Assembly (NCBI GenBank): GCA_001802795.1 | Contig: MGZZ01000156.1 | Coordinates: forward strand, 30,492 to 77,057 | DNA length: 46,566 nt | Origin: Ignavibacteria bacterium GWC2_36_12 | Lineage (GTDB): Bacteria > Bacteroidota > Ignavibacteria > Ignavibacteriales > Ignavibacteriaceae | Direction of reading: 5' to 3' | Shown: positions 31,125 through 40,128 of the stretch, in pieces | Layout: each line of letters begins with the position of its first letter | Numbering within the stretch: the stretch's first letter is position 1 | Position numbers and translations under genes: made by a program | Notes under the pieces: generated by a model | Database searches by the model: none | What the model saw: the letters and a program-made list of their open reading frames with translations, nothing else | What the model was told of the DNA's origin: nothing

Positions 31125-32957
31125 TTACTTAAGGACAATCATTTTTTTTGTTGAAATAAAATTACCTGCAGATAATTGATAGAAATAAATTCCGCTCGGC
31201 ATACCATTCGCGTTAAATTCAACCTTATAATCGCCCGGGAGTTTTTCTTCATTTACAAGTGTTGTAACCTCACATCCGAGTGTATCGTATACCTTTAACG
31301 TTGCAAAGACAGCTCGCCGGGTTGTCTTTACATTTGGAATTGTAAATAAAATTGTTGTGCTTGGGTTAAACGGGTTCGGGTAATTTTGATTGAGCTGAAA
31401 TGATTTAGGGATTTCTTCTCTCTTATTTACTCCTGTTATGGCGCTTCCATCAAGTTTACATACCAAAGTCACTACAGATTTTGAAGGTATTTTATAAATG
31501 CTGTCAACAGAAACAGGGTCGTATGCTTTTAAATTATCTTCTAATTTATTGCTGGTGATATAAGGAGTAAGGTATTTAATTTCCTGTGACGAATCCAGGC
31601 CTGAGAAGCTGAATTCTAATTCCCTCTCATTATTACCAACATTAACAAATACCAAAATTACTTTTGTACCGGCTGAATCAAGATATGCAGAAGCCATTAA
31701 TCCGTATTTATCATTTGCCCCTGAACAGCCGATTCTTTGAGAACCAGGACGAATGTACCTGCTGTAATTACCTAATGCCCACAAAGTTTTAGAAGGAATA
31801 ATACTTTGAGATGTACCTGTAACCCCATAATTGGTAAATATTAAACCATCTTTATAATCATACTTTGAAACTGCAAGCCACCATTGCCATGCACTTGCAT
31901 TGGTAATAGCCAAATCAAAATGAATTATCCGGGCAATATCCAAGGCAGTTGTCATTGTAAGATCGCGACCGCTTCCACCCTGACCACTCGTGCCTTCTAA
32001 AATGCAATACTCTGTAGCCCAGTATTTATAACCTAATGATAAATACTGCTCCATATAACTATATAGTGATTGTCTCGCCTGCACTACTTCCGAGCTTAGC
32101 AAATCCGACCAGTAAGAGTGTCCAGCAAAAATTTTAGCGGCTTTTGTTGTAATACTTGCATCATTAAAAAGGGAGTTAAGATAATTGCCATAAGTTTTTC
32201 CGTATTTGCTGCTTATTGAGGATGCTGTTGTATACCAGCCAGGCAGTTCACCGCTTTCGGGGATAATTATTTTTGTAGAAACATTTTGATTATTCAATTC
32301 AGCATAAAGTGAATCAACCATCTTTTTTATATCATCGTTACTTGCTCTGTTTCCTTCCTGCCCGCTGCCGTTCCATTCCCATTGAGGTTCATTAACCGGA
32401 CTTACATAATCAAAGTTTACTCCCACGCTGTCCCGGAAATGTTTTAAAATATCAACAAGGTATTTTGAGAATTGATTATAATAACCATCTTTCAAATTTG
32501 TTGAACCGAGACCATCTGTGCAGTATGTATGACCATTAAGCGTCATACTTTTAGGAGGGCTATTCACAAAAGCTATAAACTGATTAACTCCTCTTTCTTT
32601 AGCTGCCTTAAGAAACCATTGACCGCCTTCATTACGTGTCCAATCATAATTGCCGGGTGAAACTTCAAATGTTGTTACAGTTCTCCACGAATCGGAAATT
32701 GACACATCTATACCGCCGCCCAAATTGAATCTCCATGCAGATAAGCCGATTCCTTTTGTTGGTGAAAATAAGAGATCAGCTATTGAATCTTTATTAGCGA
32801 TACTCCAATTTCCAATTTTATGCGCCCACCAGCAGTCTGATGCAGAAAAATTATCTATGGTTTGATATTTCTGATTCAAATCAACATCGATAGAAATTGT
32901 CTGGGCAACGATTTCAGCCCCCATAATAAAAAGCATTGAAAATATTTTTAATTTCAT
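31125..32957 (-). CDS. Secreted GH30 endo-beta-1,6-galactanase-like enzyme with T9SS sorting tail
   Basis: The 610-residue protein has a short signal peptide and a GH30 barrel beginning YQTIDNFSASDCWWAHKIG, then SAWRFNLGGG and FVNSPPKSMTLNGHT. The acid/base lies in YVSPVNEPQWEW (E190) and the nucleophile in KYWATEYCILEG (E316). The DCWWA and NSPPxxMTxNG patterns fit the bacterial and fungal endo-beta-1,6-galactanases of GH30 (subfamily 5), which cut the beta-1,6-galactan side chains of arabinogalactan; the subfamily is inference. A beta-sandwich follows at about 410-500, then a T9SS tail (LNQNYPNPFNPSTT, LKVYDTLGCEV, MPSGIYFYQL). A palindrome at 31305-31329 encodes part of that tail. It acts outside the cell. 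Confidence 0.88.
   Translation of the reverse strand: MKLKIFSMLFIMGAEIVAQTISIDVDLNQKYQTIDNFSASDCWWAHKIGNWSIANKDSIADLLFSPTKGIGLSAWRFNLGGGIDVSISDSWRTVTTFEVSPGNYDWTRNEGGQWFLKAAKERGVNQFIAFVNSPPKSMTLNGHTYCTDGLGSTNLKDGYYNQFSKYLVDILKHFRDSVGVNFDYVSPVNEPQWEWNGSGQEGNRASNDDIKKMVDSLYAELNNQNVSTKIIIPESGELPGWYTTASSISSKYGKTYGNYLNSLFNDASITTKAAKIFAGHSYWSDLLSSEVVQARQSLYSYMEQYLSLGYKYWATEYCILEGTSGQGGSGRDLTMTTALDIARIIHFDLAITNASAWQWWLAVSKYDYKDGLIFTNYGVTGTSQSIIPSKTLWALGNYSRYIRPGSQRIGCSGANDKYGLMASAYLDSAGTKVILVFVNVGNNERELEFSFSGLDSSQEIKYLTPYITSNKLEDNLKAYDPVSVDSIYKIPSKSVVTLVCKLDGSAITGVNKREEIPKSFQLNQNYPNPFNPSTTILFTIPNVKTTRRAVFATLKVYDTLGCEVTTLVNEEKLPGDYKVEFNANGMPSGIYFYQLSAGNFISTKKMIVLK
31305..31329. repeat. Palindrome in frame inside the GH30 sorting tail
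   Basis: AAAGACA (31305-31311) pairs with TGTCTTT (31323-31329) with additional G-T-tolerant pairing inside. It lies at codons about 543-551, encoding KTTRRAVFA just before TLKVYD. Sister tails without the element are five residues shorter here. Confidence 0.7.
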
Positions 32958-33007
32958 TTTATATATATCCTATAACTGTGAAAGCTCATCATAAAAAATA
33001 TTAACTC

Positions 33008-33105
33008 ATGTTACGCAATAACTGGAATGATGGAGTAATGGAATTCGCCTAAAAAGTACTCCATTATTCCAAAATTCCATTATTCCAGAGAGTTGTGCGT
33101 AACAT
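33008..33105. repeat. 98-bp imperfect inverted repeat element
   Basis: ATGTTACGCAATAA (33008-33021) and TTGTGCGTAACAT (33093-33105) are inverted ends. Inside are TGGAATGATGGAGTAATGG on one side and CCATTATTCC blocks on the other. It fills most of the 147-bp gap between the GH30 and propeller-GH105 genes and touches the stop codon of the latter. On the minus strand it could also stop transcription. It has no coding capacity, so it may be a non-autonomous dispersed element. Confidence 0.7.
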
Positions 33106-35492
33106 CAGTAATTGCTATTTAATAGAATTATCATCTCTCTTCCGCAAAGCAGAAACGCTCCGGTTGCATAAACCTGCCATTGATATTCAAAGAAAGGATA
33201 TGGATCGCCGGCAACCTGCTGAACATAACCTAATCGTCCCCATTCATTAACATTTGCACAAAGTGCCGACCATGCCTTTTTTACCGCTGGCTCAAAAACT
33301 TCTTTATCAAGAAGTCCGTTATTGATTCCCCATGCAAGAGCAAAAGTAAAAAAGGAGCTGCCGCTTGATTCACCCAATGGCAGTTCATCCGGATCATACA
33401 AACTTGCAGTCCACAGCCCATGTTCTCTTTGTAAGGACAATAACTTCTGAGCCATTTCTTTAAACTGGTTTTCAAATTTAATTCGAGAGGGATGAGAATG
33501 AGGGATTATATTTAACATTCTTGCTAACCCGGCAGCTACCCATCCGTTACCTCGGCACCAAAATATTTTCTTGCCGTTTTCAGATCTTCTATCAAAAAAT
33601 CTATCATCTCTAAAAAAGAGACTATCTTCTTTTGAGTAAAGATAATCCGAAGTTATCCACCAATGATCAACTGCATATTTTAAATAGCTGGTATCATCAG
33701 TTGCCTGGTACATTCTTGCAAAAGAGGGAGGAGCCATAAAAAGTGCGTCGCACCATGTCCACCATTCAAATCTATAATTATTTGCATCATAAGCAGGATC
33801 GGATTTTACAGTTCTTACTTTGTGTATATCCATAACCCATTTGGCAGTCTCAATCATCTCGGGATCATTTTTTATTTCGTAAAGCCAGGCATAAACATCT
33901 GCTATTGTAAGTCTATCCGCATTAAAAATGTGATTCAATAATCCCCACTCATGCTCTTGTCCGATATTAATCATTTCATTTAAATATCTGTCTTCTTTTA
34001 CTGTTTCATAAAGAGCTTCCAAGCCAATGTAAAAAGCTCCGTAATGCCAATCGAGGCGTGATTCTCTTGTTACGGGATTTGCCAATTGCCAATCCGCAGT
34101 TTGATGCATTATGTTTTTTATATCTTCTACATTAAGCGGGTTGGTAATTCGGGGAGAAAGAATATTCATTTTAATAGAAGCAAAATAATCGGTGTAGTGG
34201 ATGTACTTTGTATTCTGCATCCAAAGAACTTGCAAAGGATTTCCTTCTTTTGCATTGCTTACTGCAAAAGGTCTAACGTTATCCTTGCTCGAACCTTCTG
34301 TTATTGCTTCAGCTTCCCAATTTGTTCCGCCCGCGTTAATCCATTTCTCAATCTCAAAAACAGAATCTCTTTTTACCGATAGATAAACTTCGTTTGTATT
34401 TTCATGATCTATAAAAATTCCGCCGGAATAGTTTGGTTCTCTTTCAAATGTACCGGCTTCTGTTTTGGGAAACCATTTCCCCGAATTTATTAAATCACTT
34501 GTAATCCATCTTTCCCCGTTCCATTTTGTATAAGAATAAACATGAGTTGTATCATTGGGAAACTTTGCATAAACCAACACGGGATTTTCATTTTCATCAA
34601 GTGCTACATCCCATATCCATGCTTTCTGTTTTGTTATTGCTGCATCGTAAACAACGGAAGCTTCACCTGGTGCTATTGGTTTATCTCCCAGCGATCCGAT
34701 TTTTGCTTCTTCAACATTATATAATGCACCGTTTTTATAGTACATATAATAGATGCTGTTTTCATTTTCATTACGCGGGTGTCCGTCGGTAAAAGCAAAA
34801 ACGATTTTATCTTTACCGTTCGAAGCAATTTTCATGTATGGTCTGCGTAATTGATAAATCCTTTCGGGCAAAATAAAAATTCTTCCTTTGCTCCACGTCT
34901 CTCCCATGTCGTCCGAATAAGAGTAATTCGGTTTATAATCCATACCTCTCCAGAAAAGATATATCCTGTTGTTTTCATTTGATAACATTACAGGACACGC
35001 ATAAGTATAAGTACTTTGAAATCCTTCATATTTTTCTTTGTCATTAAGCAGCAATTCTTTTTTCTCCCAGGAGAAAATATCTTCCGGATTTTTCATTGTA
35101 ATAAGAATGATAGGATTTGCAGTGCTGTGTTTTACAAAAAACACCATCAATTTTCCTCCCGGTGAAAAAAGCAGAGCAGGAGCAACGTGATCGTCCTTTT
35201 CAAAATTATCTTCCAGTACAACTGTTTTTATTTCTTTGCTATCATGATCATAATAGCCCACAATCACATCGCCATGGCTGTCGACCCAGGTTGCATAAGT
35301 ACGTTTATGTTCACCTTCATAATAAATGGCACGCGGATCAGAAAACCAGCACCAGGCGCCGTCGAAAGTAAAGGAACAGTAACTTTCGGAATTATTACCG
35401 GAATCTTTATTTAAAGATACTTTCAACAAATTCTGTGAAATTAAAAGTGATGAAAAACCAAAAAATATTATTAGAAAAAATTTCTTACCCAT
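33105..35492 (-). CDS. Two-domain protein: BNR/PL-type beta-propeller fused to GH105 unsaturated-uronyl hydrolase
   Basis: The ATG at 35492 is preferred over 35528 because GCAGGGTG sits just before it and a signal peptide follows (MGKKFFLIIFFGFSSLLIS). Residues about 38-440 are a propeller: AWCWFSDPRAIYYEG, DDHVAPALLFSPGGKLMVFFVKH, TYTYACPVML, YQLRRPYMKIAS. Residues about 450-795 are a GH105 (YteR-like) alpha/alpha barrel: LDWHYGAFYIGLEALYE, WWTWCDALFMAPPSFARMY (catalytic-type D582), FWCRGNGWVAAGLARML. GH105 enzymes remove the 4,5-unsaturated uronic acid left by a polysaccharide lyase. A propeller of this kind is the fold of several lyase families (PL24, PL25, PL27), so lyase plus clean-up enzyme in one chain is plausible. 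The lyase role is inference. Confidence 0.85.
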   Translation of the reverse strand: MGKKFFLIIFFGFSSLLISQNLLKVSLNKDSGNNSESYCSFTFDGAWCWFSDPRAIYYEGEHKRTYATWVDSHGDVIVGYYDHDSKEIKTVVLEDNFEKDDHVAPALLFSPGGKLMVFFVKHSTANPIILITMKNPEDIFSWEKKELLLNDKEKYEGFQSTYTYACPVMLSNENNRIYLFWRGMDYKPNYSYSDDMGETWSKGRIFILPERIYQLRRPYMKIASNGKDKIVFAFTDGHPRNENENSIYYMYYKNGALYNVEEAKIGSLGDKPIAPGEASVVYDAAITKQKAWIWDVALDENENPVLVYAKFPNDTTHVYSYTKWNGERWITSDLINSGKWFPKTEAGTFEREPNYSGGIFIDHENTNEVYLSVKRDSVFEIEKWINAGGTNWEAEAITEGSSKDNVRPFAVSNAKEGNPLQVLWMQNTKYIHYTDYFASIKMNILSPRITNPLNVEDIKNIMHQTADWQLANPVTRESRLDWHYGAFYIGLEALYETVKEDRYLNEMINIGQEHEWGLLNHIFNADRLTIADVYAWLYEIKNDPEMIETAKWVMDIHKVRTVKSDPAYDANNYRFEWWTWCDALFMAPPSFARMYQATDDTSYLKYAVDHWWITSDYLYSKEDSLFFRDDRFFDRRSENGKKIFWCRGNGWVAAGLARMLNIIPHSHPSRIKFENQFKEMAQKLLSLQREHGLWTASLYDPDELPLGESSGSSFFTFALAWGINNGLLDKEVFEPAVKKAWSALCANVNEWGRLGYVQQVAGDPYPFFEYQWQVYATGAFLLCGREMIILLNSNY

Positions 35493-35537
35493 TTTCACCC
35501 TGCTTGTTTTTTTATTTATTAATAACATGGCTAATAC

Positions 35538-38006
35538 TTATTGAGCATCTATTGATAATTTGCCGGTACTCAATTCTTTGGAAGTTACTTCGATTTGTAT
35601 AGCTCCTTTTTGTCCGTTGGACTGAATAAATACTCGTGCTTTACCCTGATATACCTGGTGATTGTCATCCTTGTAAGGTTCAATGTTCTTATTATCGCCG
35701 TTACCAAAGCCGGCATTAAATCCTGCACCGGTAATATTAATTGTAACCTGGTTATCTGCATAAGGGACAATATTACCATCACGATCCATCACCAAAACTT
35801 TAACGCTGGCTATATCTTTCCCATCAGCATAAATTGAAGACCTATCGCTTTCCAATATTATTCTATCAGGCTTTCCTGTTGTTTTTAAAATATTTTCCGC
35901 TGCTTTTTCTCCATTTTTATAAGCTATCGCTTTTAATACTCCGGGTTCAAAAGGTACCTTCCAATTCAATACGGCATTATTAGAATCGGTTAATTCCTGA
36001 GAGCCTAACAACCTGTCATTCAAATACAAGTTTACTTTATCGCAATTTGTAAAAGCCACAACGGAAATTTCTTTTCCGGCGAACTTATCCCAATTCCAGC
36101 TATCAACATGACGAAATCGGTCATTTGTTTCTTCAGGTGAAACACAGGAAATATGAACCATTGGATTTTCTGTCCATAAACTTTGTCTATAATAAAACTC
36201 CGGCTTTTTGAAATCACTTAAATCAACTAAACCTGATAAGTTGCTGCGGTTGGGAAATCTGCCGGCTTCCCCCAAATAATCAATTCCCGTCCATAAAAAC
36301 TGGCCAGGAATAAATTTATTATTTTTTACTGCCAGCCATTCTTGATATGAATCTCCGTTTTCACTGCCTATTATTTTTCTATCAGGAAATTGCTTATGAT
36401 CTTCTTCATAATATTGTTCCTGATAATTATAGCCCACCACATCAAGAACCTCTGCATAACCAATTTTATTTGACAACGAAATATTTGCCAACGCAGCGGT
36501 TACCGGGCGCGTAGAATCTATCTCTTTTACATAATCATAAAGGTTGCTCGCTATTTCAGTAAGCTGATACGCCTGGGGTCTCCACTGTTCGAAATTATCG
36601 CGCGAAGGGTCGGTATAGGGATCATTCGGATAATCTATTTCATTGCCGATACTCCAAAGTATTATTGACGGATGGTTACGATCTCTTCTTACCATATCCT
36701 GAATATCTTGTTTTGCCCATTCCTCAAAATAATCGCTGTAACCGTGCTGAGAATAATATTTATTAAGTCCTGCAGCGCCTTCATCCTGTCCAACGTTCCA
36801 GCCTTTAATCCATTTCTTCTTACCAATTTCCCATTCATCAAAGGCTTCATCCATTACAAGAAATCCCATTCTATCGCACAGATCCAATAATTCAGGAGCG
36901 GGAGGATTATGACTAGTCCTTATTGCATTAGCTCCCATTTCTTTCATTAGAATTAGTCTTCGTTCCCATTCTCTTTCGGGAACTGCCGAACCCAATGCTC
37001 CGGCATCATTATGAAGACAAACTCCTTTTATTTTAACCGATTCTCCATTTAAAAAGAATCCGTTATCAGCATCAAATTGAATAGTACGAATTCCAAATGC
37101 GGTTGAGTCTCTGTCAACTAATTGTTTTTCGATATAAACTTCACTTATCACGGAATACATATACGGACGTTCCAAAGACCATAGCACTGGTTGTTCAACA
37201 TTAATTAACTGATCAAAGTCATATTTAGTATTCGATTGAAAAAAAATATTAGAAGATGTTTGTCCAACTATCTTACCGGCAGAATCAACAACTACGCTTT
37301 TCAAAGTTACTGACTGTTTTTCCTGAGAATCATTTTCAATCGTTGTTATAATTCTTACATCGGCAGAATTTTTATTAACAGCCGGAGTTGTAATATATGT
37401 TCCCCAATGAGCTACATGAATTTTATTCGTTACATATAACCATACATGTCCGTAAATACCTCTGCCGGTATACCAGCGTGAATCAGCTACCTGTGAATTA
37501 TCAACACGGACGGCTATAATGTTTTTTTCATTTACGAAATGAAGGTATGGAGTAAGGTCGTAACAGAAACTAATAAAACCGTACGGGCGTTTTCCAAGAT
37601 AATGACTGTTTATCCATACTTCACTATTTTCATAAACTCCATCGAACTGGATTTCCACATGTTTGTTGTTATCGGTTTCCGGCAAAGTGAATTCTTTTCT
37701 GTACCATCCTATGCCTCCCGGTAAATACCCTGTACCGCTTGCATTTAGAGAATCAAATTTTCCTTCGATACTCCAGTCGTGTGGAACATTTAAGAGTCTC
37801 CAACCTGCCTTGCCGTCAGGCAGGTCGTCATCATTAAATTCAGGATTGTTCGCTCCAAATATGACTCCCAAATGAAACCTCCAATTGAAATCCATTGAAA
37901 GACACCTGCTGTTTTCTTTAAGCTCCTGTCCGCTAAGATGCAATTGAATAAAGAAGCATAGAAAAATGAAGAACGAACACTTAATTGATTTTAATAAGGC
38001 ATTCAT
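35538..38006 (-). CDS. Secreted GH2 beta-galactosidase-like hydrolase, paralogue of the 16457-19027 gene
   Basis: The 822-residue protein has a signal peptide ending near LHLSGQE. The order of domains matches the paralogue: LNVPHDWSIEGKF, WYRKEFTLPE, WYTGRGIYGHVWLY, then the barrel with IILWSIGNEIDYP (acid/base E456) and RKIIGSENGDSY (nucleophile E549), then Ig-like C-terminal domains. GH2 enzymes of this group act on terminal beta-galactose or beta-glucuronate. An in-frame palindrome gives LPDGKAG at residues 62-68, where the paralogue reads DDGNWR without the extra residues. The propeller-GH105 gene follows closely, and a decayed aldose 1-epimerase lies on the other side. Confidence 0.9.
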   Translation of the reverse strand: MNALLKSIKCSFFIFLCFFIQLHLSGQELKENSRCLSMDFNWRFHLGVIFGANNPEFNDDDLPDGKAGWRLLNVPHDWSIEGKFDSLNASGTGYLPGGIGWYRKEFTLPETDNNKHVEIQFDGVYENSEVWINSHYLGKRPYGFISFCYDLTPYLHFVNEKNIIAVRVDNSQVADSRWYTGRGIYGHVWLYVTNKIHVAHWGTYITTPAVNKNSADVRIITTIENDSQEKQSVTLKSVVVDSAGKIVGQTSSNIFFQSNTKYDFDQLINVEQPVLWSLERPYMYSVISEVYIEKQLVDRDSTAFGIRTIQFDADNGFFLNGESVKIKGVCLHNDAGALGSAVPEREWERRLILMKEMGANAIRTSHNPPAPELLDLCDRMGFLVMDEAFDEWEIGKKKWIKGWNVGQDEGAAGLNKYYSQHGYSDYFEEWAKQDIQDMVRRDRNHPSIILWSIGNEIDYPNDPYTDPSRDNFEQWRPQAYQLTEIASNLYDYVKEIDSTRPVTAALANISLSNKIGYAEVLDVVGYNYQEQYYEEDHKQFPDRKIIGSENGDSYQEWLAVKNNKFIPGQFLWTGIDYLGEAGRFPNRSNLSGLVDLSDFKKPEFYYRQSLWTENPMVHISCVSPEETNDRFRHVDSWNWDKFAGKEISVVAFTNCDKVNLYLNDRLLGSQELTDSNNAVLNWKVPFEPGVLKAIAYKNGEKAAENILKTTGKPDRIILESDRSSIYADGKDIASVKVLVMDRDGNIVPYADNQVTINITGAGFNAGFGNGDNKNIEPYKDDNHQVYQGKARVFIQSNGQKGAIQIEVTSKELSTGKLSIDAQ
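37803..37825. repeat. 23-bp palindrome in frame inside the second GH2 gene
   Basis: ACCTGCCT (37803-37810) pairs with AGGCAGGT (37818-37825) around the loop TGCCGTC. On the minus strand it encodes DLPDGKAGW. The same ACCTGCC/GGCAGGT arms occur in the palindrome at 17098, which gives LPVRQAG in the other GH2 gene, so both insertions derive from one element family. Confidence 0.85.
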
Positions 38007-38048
38007 AACTTATTCCGTCACAAAAAATAATTTTGATTTTTGCTAATT

Positions 38049-38660
38049 CTATAAACCGTTTTTGCTTAAATAAATTCCGTAACTGGAAACGTATTCTTTC
38101 CCGGGAGCTAATTGAATTAAACCTTCGCCGTTATTAAAAGAATTTATATTGGATGTCATCGGTTCGACTGCAATGGATCTTCTTCCAGGAGGAGTATAGA
38201 CCACAAGATATTCATACTTATTATTCCCGGTTTCCTGCCAGATATTTAAATCAATATTATTAGCCGGTGCAATTAATTTTGTTACAGCTTTTCCATTATT
38301 ACTGCAATTTTAAAACAAGAATCAAACTGAGAGTTTCCAATCTTTTTAGGAATTCTGAAATTATTATAAAATTCTTTTTCACCAGTCGGAATGTTTCGTA
38401 AATCCAGCTTTACTATTTCAGGTACATTTAATTTTAATTCCAGCTCATCCACTTTGATTCCAAGATCAAAGTAATGATGCCATCCGTCGCTAAGGGGAAC
38501 TGTATTTTTCGAGTTATTAATAATCCTGGTTGTACATATTAATCCCTCCAAAGCAGTTATTATATAGGTTATCTCAATTGAATAGCTAAACGGATAACCT
38601 TCATTCTCATTTTCATAAAGATATACAAGCGCTCAATAGCGCCTTTTCATCATTAACAAT
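38049..38660 (-). pseudogene. Frameshifted aldose 1-epimerase (galM-like)
   Basis: In sequence order the minus strand encodes KIVNDEKALLSACISL, then YENENEGYPFSYSIEITY (next frame), then GWHHYFDLGIKVDELELKL and FDSCFKIAVI, then (next frame again) NNGKAVTKLIAPANN, RRSIAVEPMTSNINSFNNGEG and a tail ending LSKNGL with a stop at 38049. NEGYPFSYxxExxY, DGWHHYF and AVEPMTSxxNxFNxGEGL are family marks of aldose 1-epimerase-like proteins, which interconvert alpha and beta sugar anomers. At least two frameshifts break the gene (near 38615 and near 38300), and the N-terminus is missing. The AT-rich 38661-38778 holds nothing recognisable. Sequencing error is possible but two breaks favour true decay. Confidence 0.8.
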
Positions 38661-38778
38661 TTTAAAGCTCCGCTACCTCACTCACAGTAATTCTTTATAA
38701 ACTATTGCATCCTTGAATGAGCCCAAATTCTATTTGTTTATTCTTTTACTCCTATTAAATCATAATTTATTCATCTAA

Positions 38779-40128
38779 TTAATTATTTAATTCTATCTCC
38801 AATATTGATACTAGCTGCGGTGTAATGCTTTCTAATGTTTCTGAGTCCCCTTGTCCAACATTTTGAATAAATAAATTTAATTTCCCGGAAGTTCTCCAAA
38901 GTTCAGTATCATACGTCGGTTCCCACATTCCAACCGAGAAGTTTGTTAGGTTTTTAGTCTGCCAAAAATTGTTTTTAATATTATTACAAACCGACATTGA
39001 AACTTTATTTCCCGTTTCTATACTTCTATACACCAAGTGTAAAACATTTTTCTTATCACATAAAATTAGCGGACGTGAAATCGGGATGTGTTTTGTACCG
39101 CCTCCGCTTAAACTGAATGGTGTTTTTAACTCAGAAATTTGCTTGGTCTGCCAATCTTTTCCATCATTATAAATTATATGATATTGAGGAATTTTTTCCC
39201 CTTTGGGGATCCAATAATTGGTAATGTATGGATAGCCATTTATATCCGTGCTCATAGATGTTTGATTAATTAATCCGCTGCCTTGAGGAATCTTTGCAGC
39301 GTATTCAGCACTCTCCATTGTAATTGGAAGGTTATATTTTTCACCATTTGATTTTTGCCAGCTTACACCGTCGTCAATAGATTTAGCATAACAGATATCA
39401 TGATTTGTTTCTACATCCCATGTTTCGCGCCATACCCATGAAAGATGAATAACTCCATTTACATCAACTGTCAATTGCCAATATGCATTTCTCTTTCCTT
39501 CGCCATCAATTAAATTATTATGCAGATTACTCCATTTTTTTTCTTTGGTGCTGTAATAATTCATTACCATGTTACCATTGCCGGATTCACCGTCTCTATA
39601 GACAAATATCAGATTCCCATCTTTAAGTTTGTGAAACTCGGGGTATGAAACACTTTGTTCATATTCTCCCAGCATTTGCAGTTCACCTGTTAATTCTAAG
39701 CTCTCCGGTTGTGTGCTTTTACAATAATGTAATTTAGTATTATGTTCGTTCCAGACCATGTGAATATATCCATCTCCATCAACCATAATACTTATACTAT
39801 TATGTGCATCTTTTACATTACCGGTATAACGGGTTCTTCTTAATTCCCAATCAGATGAATTTAGTTTTCTTCTGGCAAGCACTACATGTCCGATGGAATC
39901 ATAAAAAGCAGCATACTGATGTTGATTAAAACTGACAACAGAATTACGGCGAAATATTACAGTGTTGATTGAATTCGCTGCCCATCCTTTTTCAATATTA
40001 ATTATTTTTACTTCAGAACCTGGAGAACAACAACTCACTGTTAAAAGAATCAGTAATATTATATTTACTTTTTTGGGCAAAACTTTTATATACAAATAAG
40101 ATCCCATAAACTGAAGTTGTTTTCCCAT
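38779..40128 (-). CDS. Exported BNR-type (BNR_4-like) beta-propeller, possible rhamnosidase or lyase
   Basis: The 449-residue protein has a hydrophobic N-terminal segment ending LLTVSCCSPG, where a lipoprotein cysteine (C33 or C34) is possible although the lipobox is weak. The rest is a propeller with repeating blades: VVSFNQHQYAAFYDSIGHV, KDAHNSISIMVDGDGYIHM (H109), VWNEHN (H129), YPEFHKLKDGNLIFVYRDG, YWQLTVDVNGVIHLSWVWRE. These fit the BNR_4 family, which includes enzymes on L-rhamnose-alpha-1,4-glucuronate caps (GH145) and polysaccharide lyases (PL24, PL25). In this locus a role on the rhamnose caps of arabinogalactan would make sense, but the exact family is not decidable by eye. Confidence 0.75.
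   Translation of the reverse strand: MGKQLQFMGSYLYIKVLPKKVNIILLILLTVSCCSPGSEVKIINIEKGWAANSINTVIFRRNSVVSFNQHQYAAFYDSIGHVVLARRKLNSSDWELRRTRYTGNVKDAHNSISIMVDGDGYIHMVWNEHNTKLHYCKSTQPESLELTGELQMLGEYEQSVSYPEFHKLKDGNLIFVYRDGESGNGNMVMNYYSTKEKKWSNLHNNLIDGEGKRNAYWQLTVDVNGVIHLSWVWRETWDVETNHDICYAKSIDDGVSWQKSNGEKYNLPITMESAEYAAKIPQGSGLINQTSMSTDINGYPYITNYWIPKGEKIPQYHIIYNDGKDWQTKQISELKTPFSLSGGGTKHIPISRPLILCDKKNVLHLVYRSIETGNKVSMSVCNNIKNNFWQTKNLTNFSVGMWEPTYDTELWRTSGKLNLFIQNVGQGDSETLESITPQLVSILEIELNN

Noticed and set aside
35493-35528. Longer start for the propeller-GH105 gene
   Set aside because: No ribosome binding site precedes 35528, while GCAGGGTG precedes the ATG at 35492, which opens directly into a signal peptide.
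38282-38551. A separate 89-residue gene
   Set aside because: Its sequence is the middle of an aldose 1-epimerase, with the rest in neighbouring frames on both sides, so it is part of a pseudogene.
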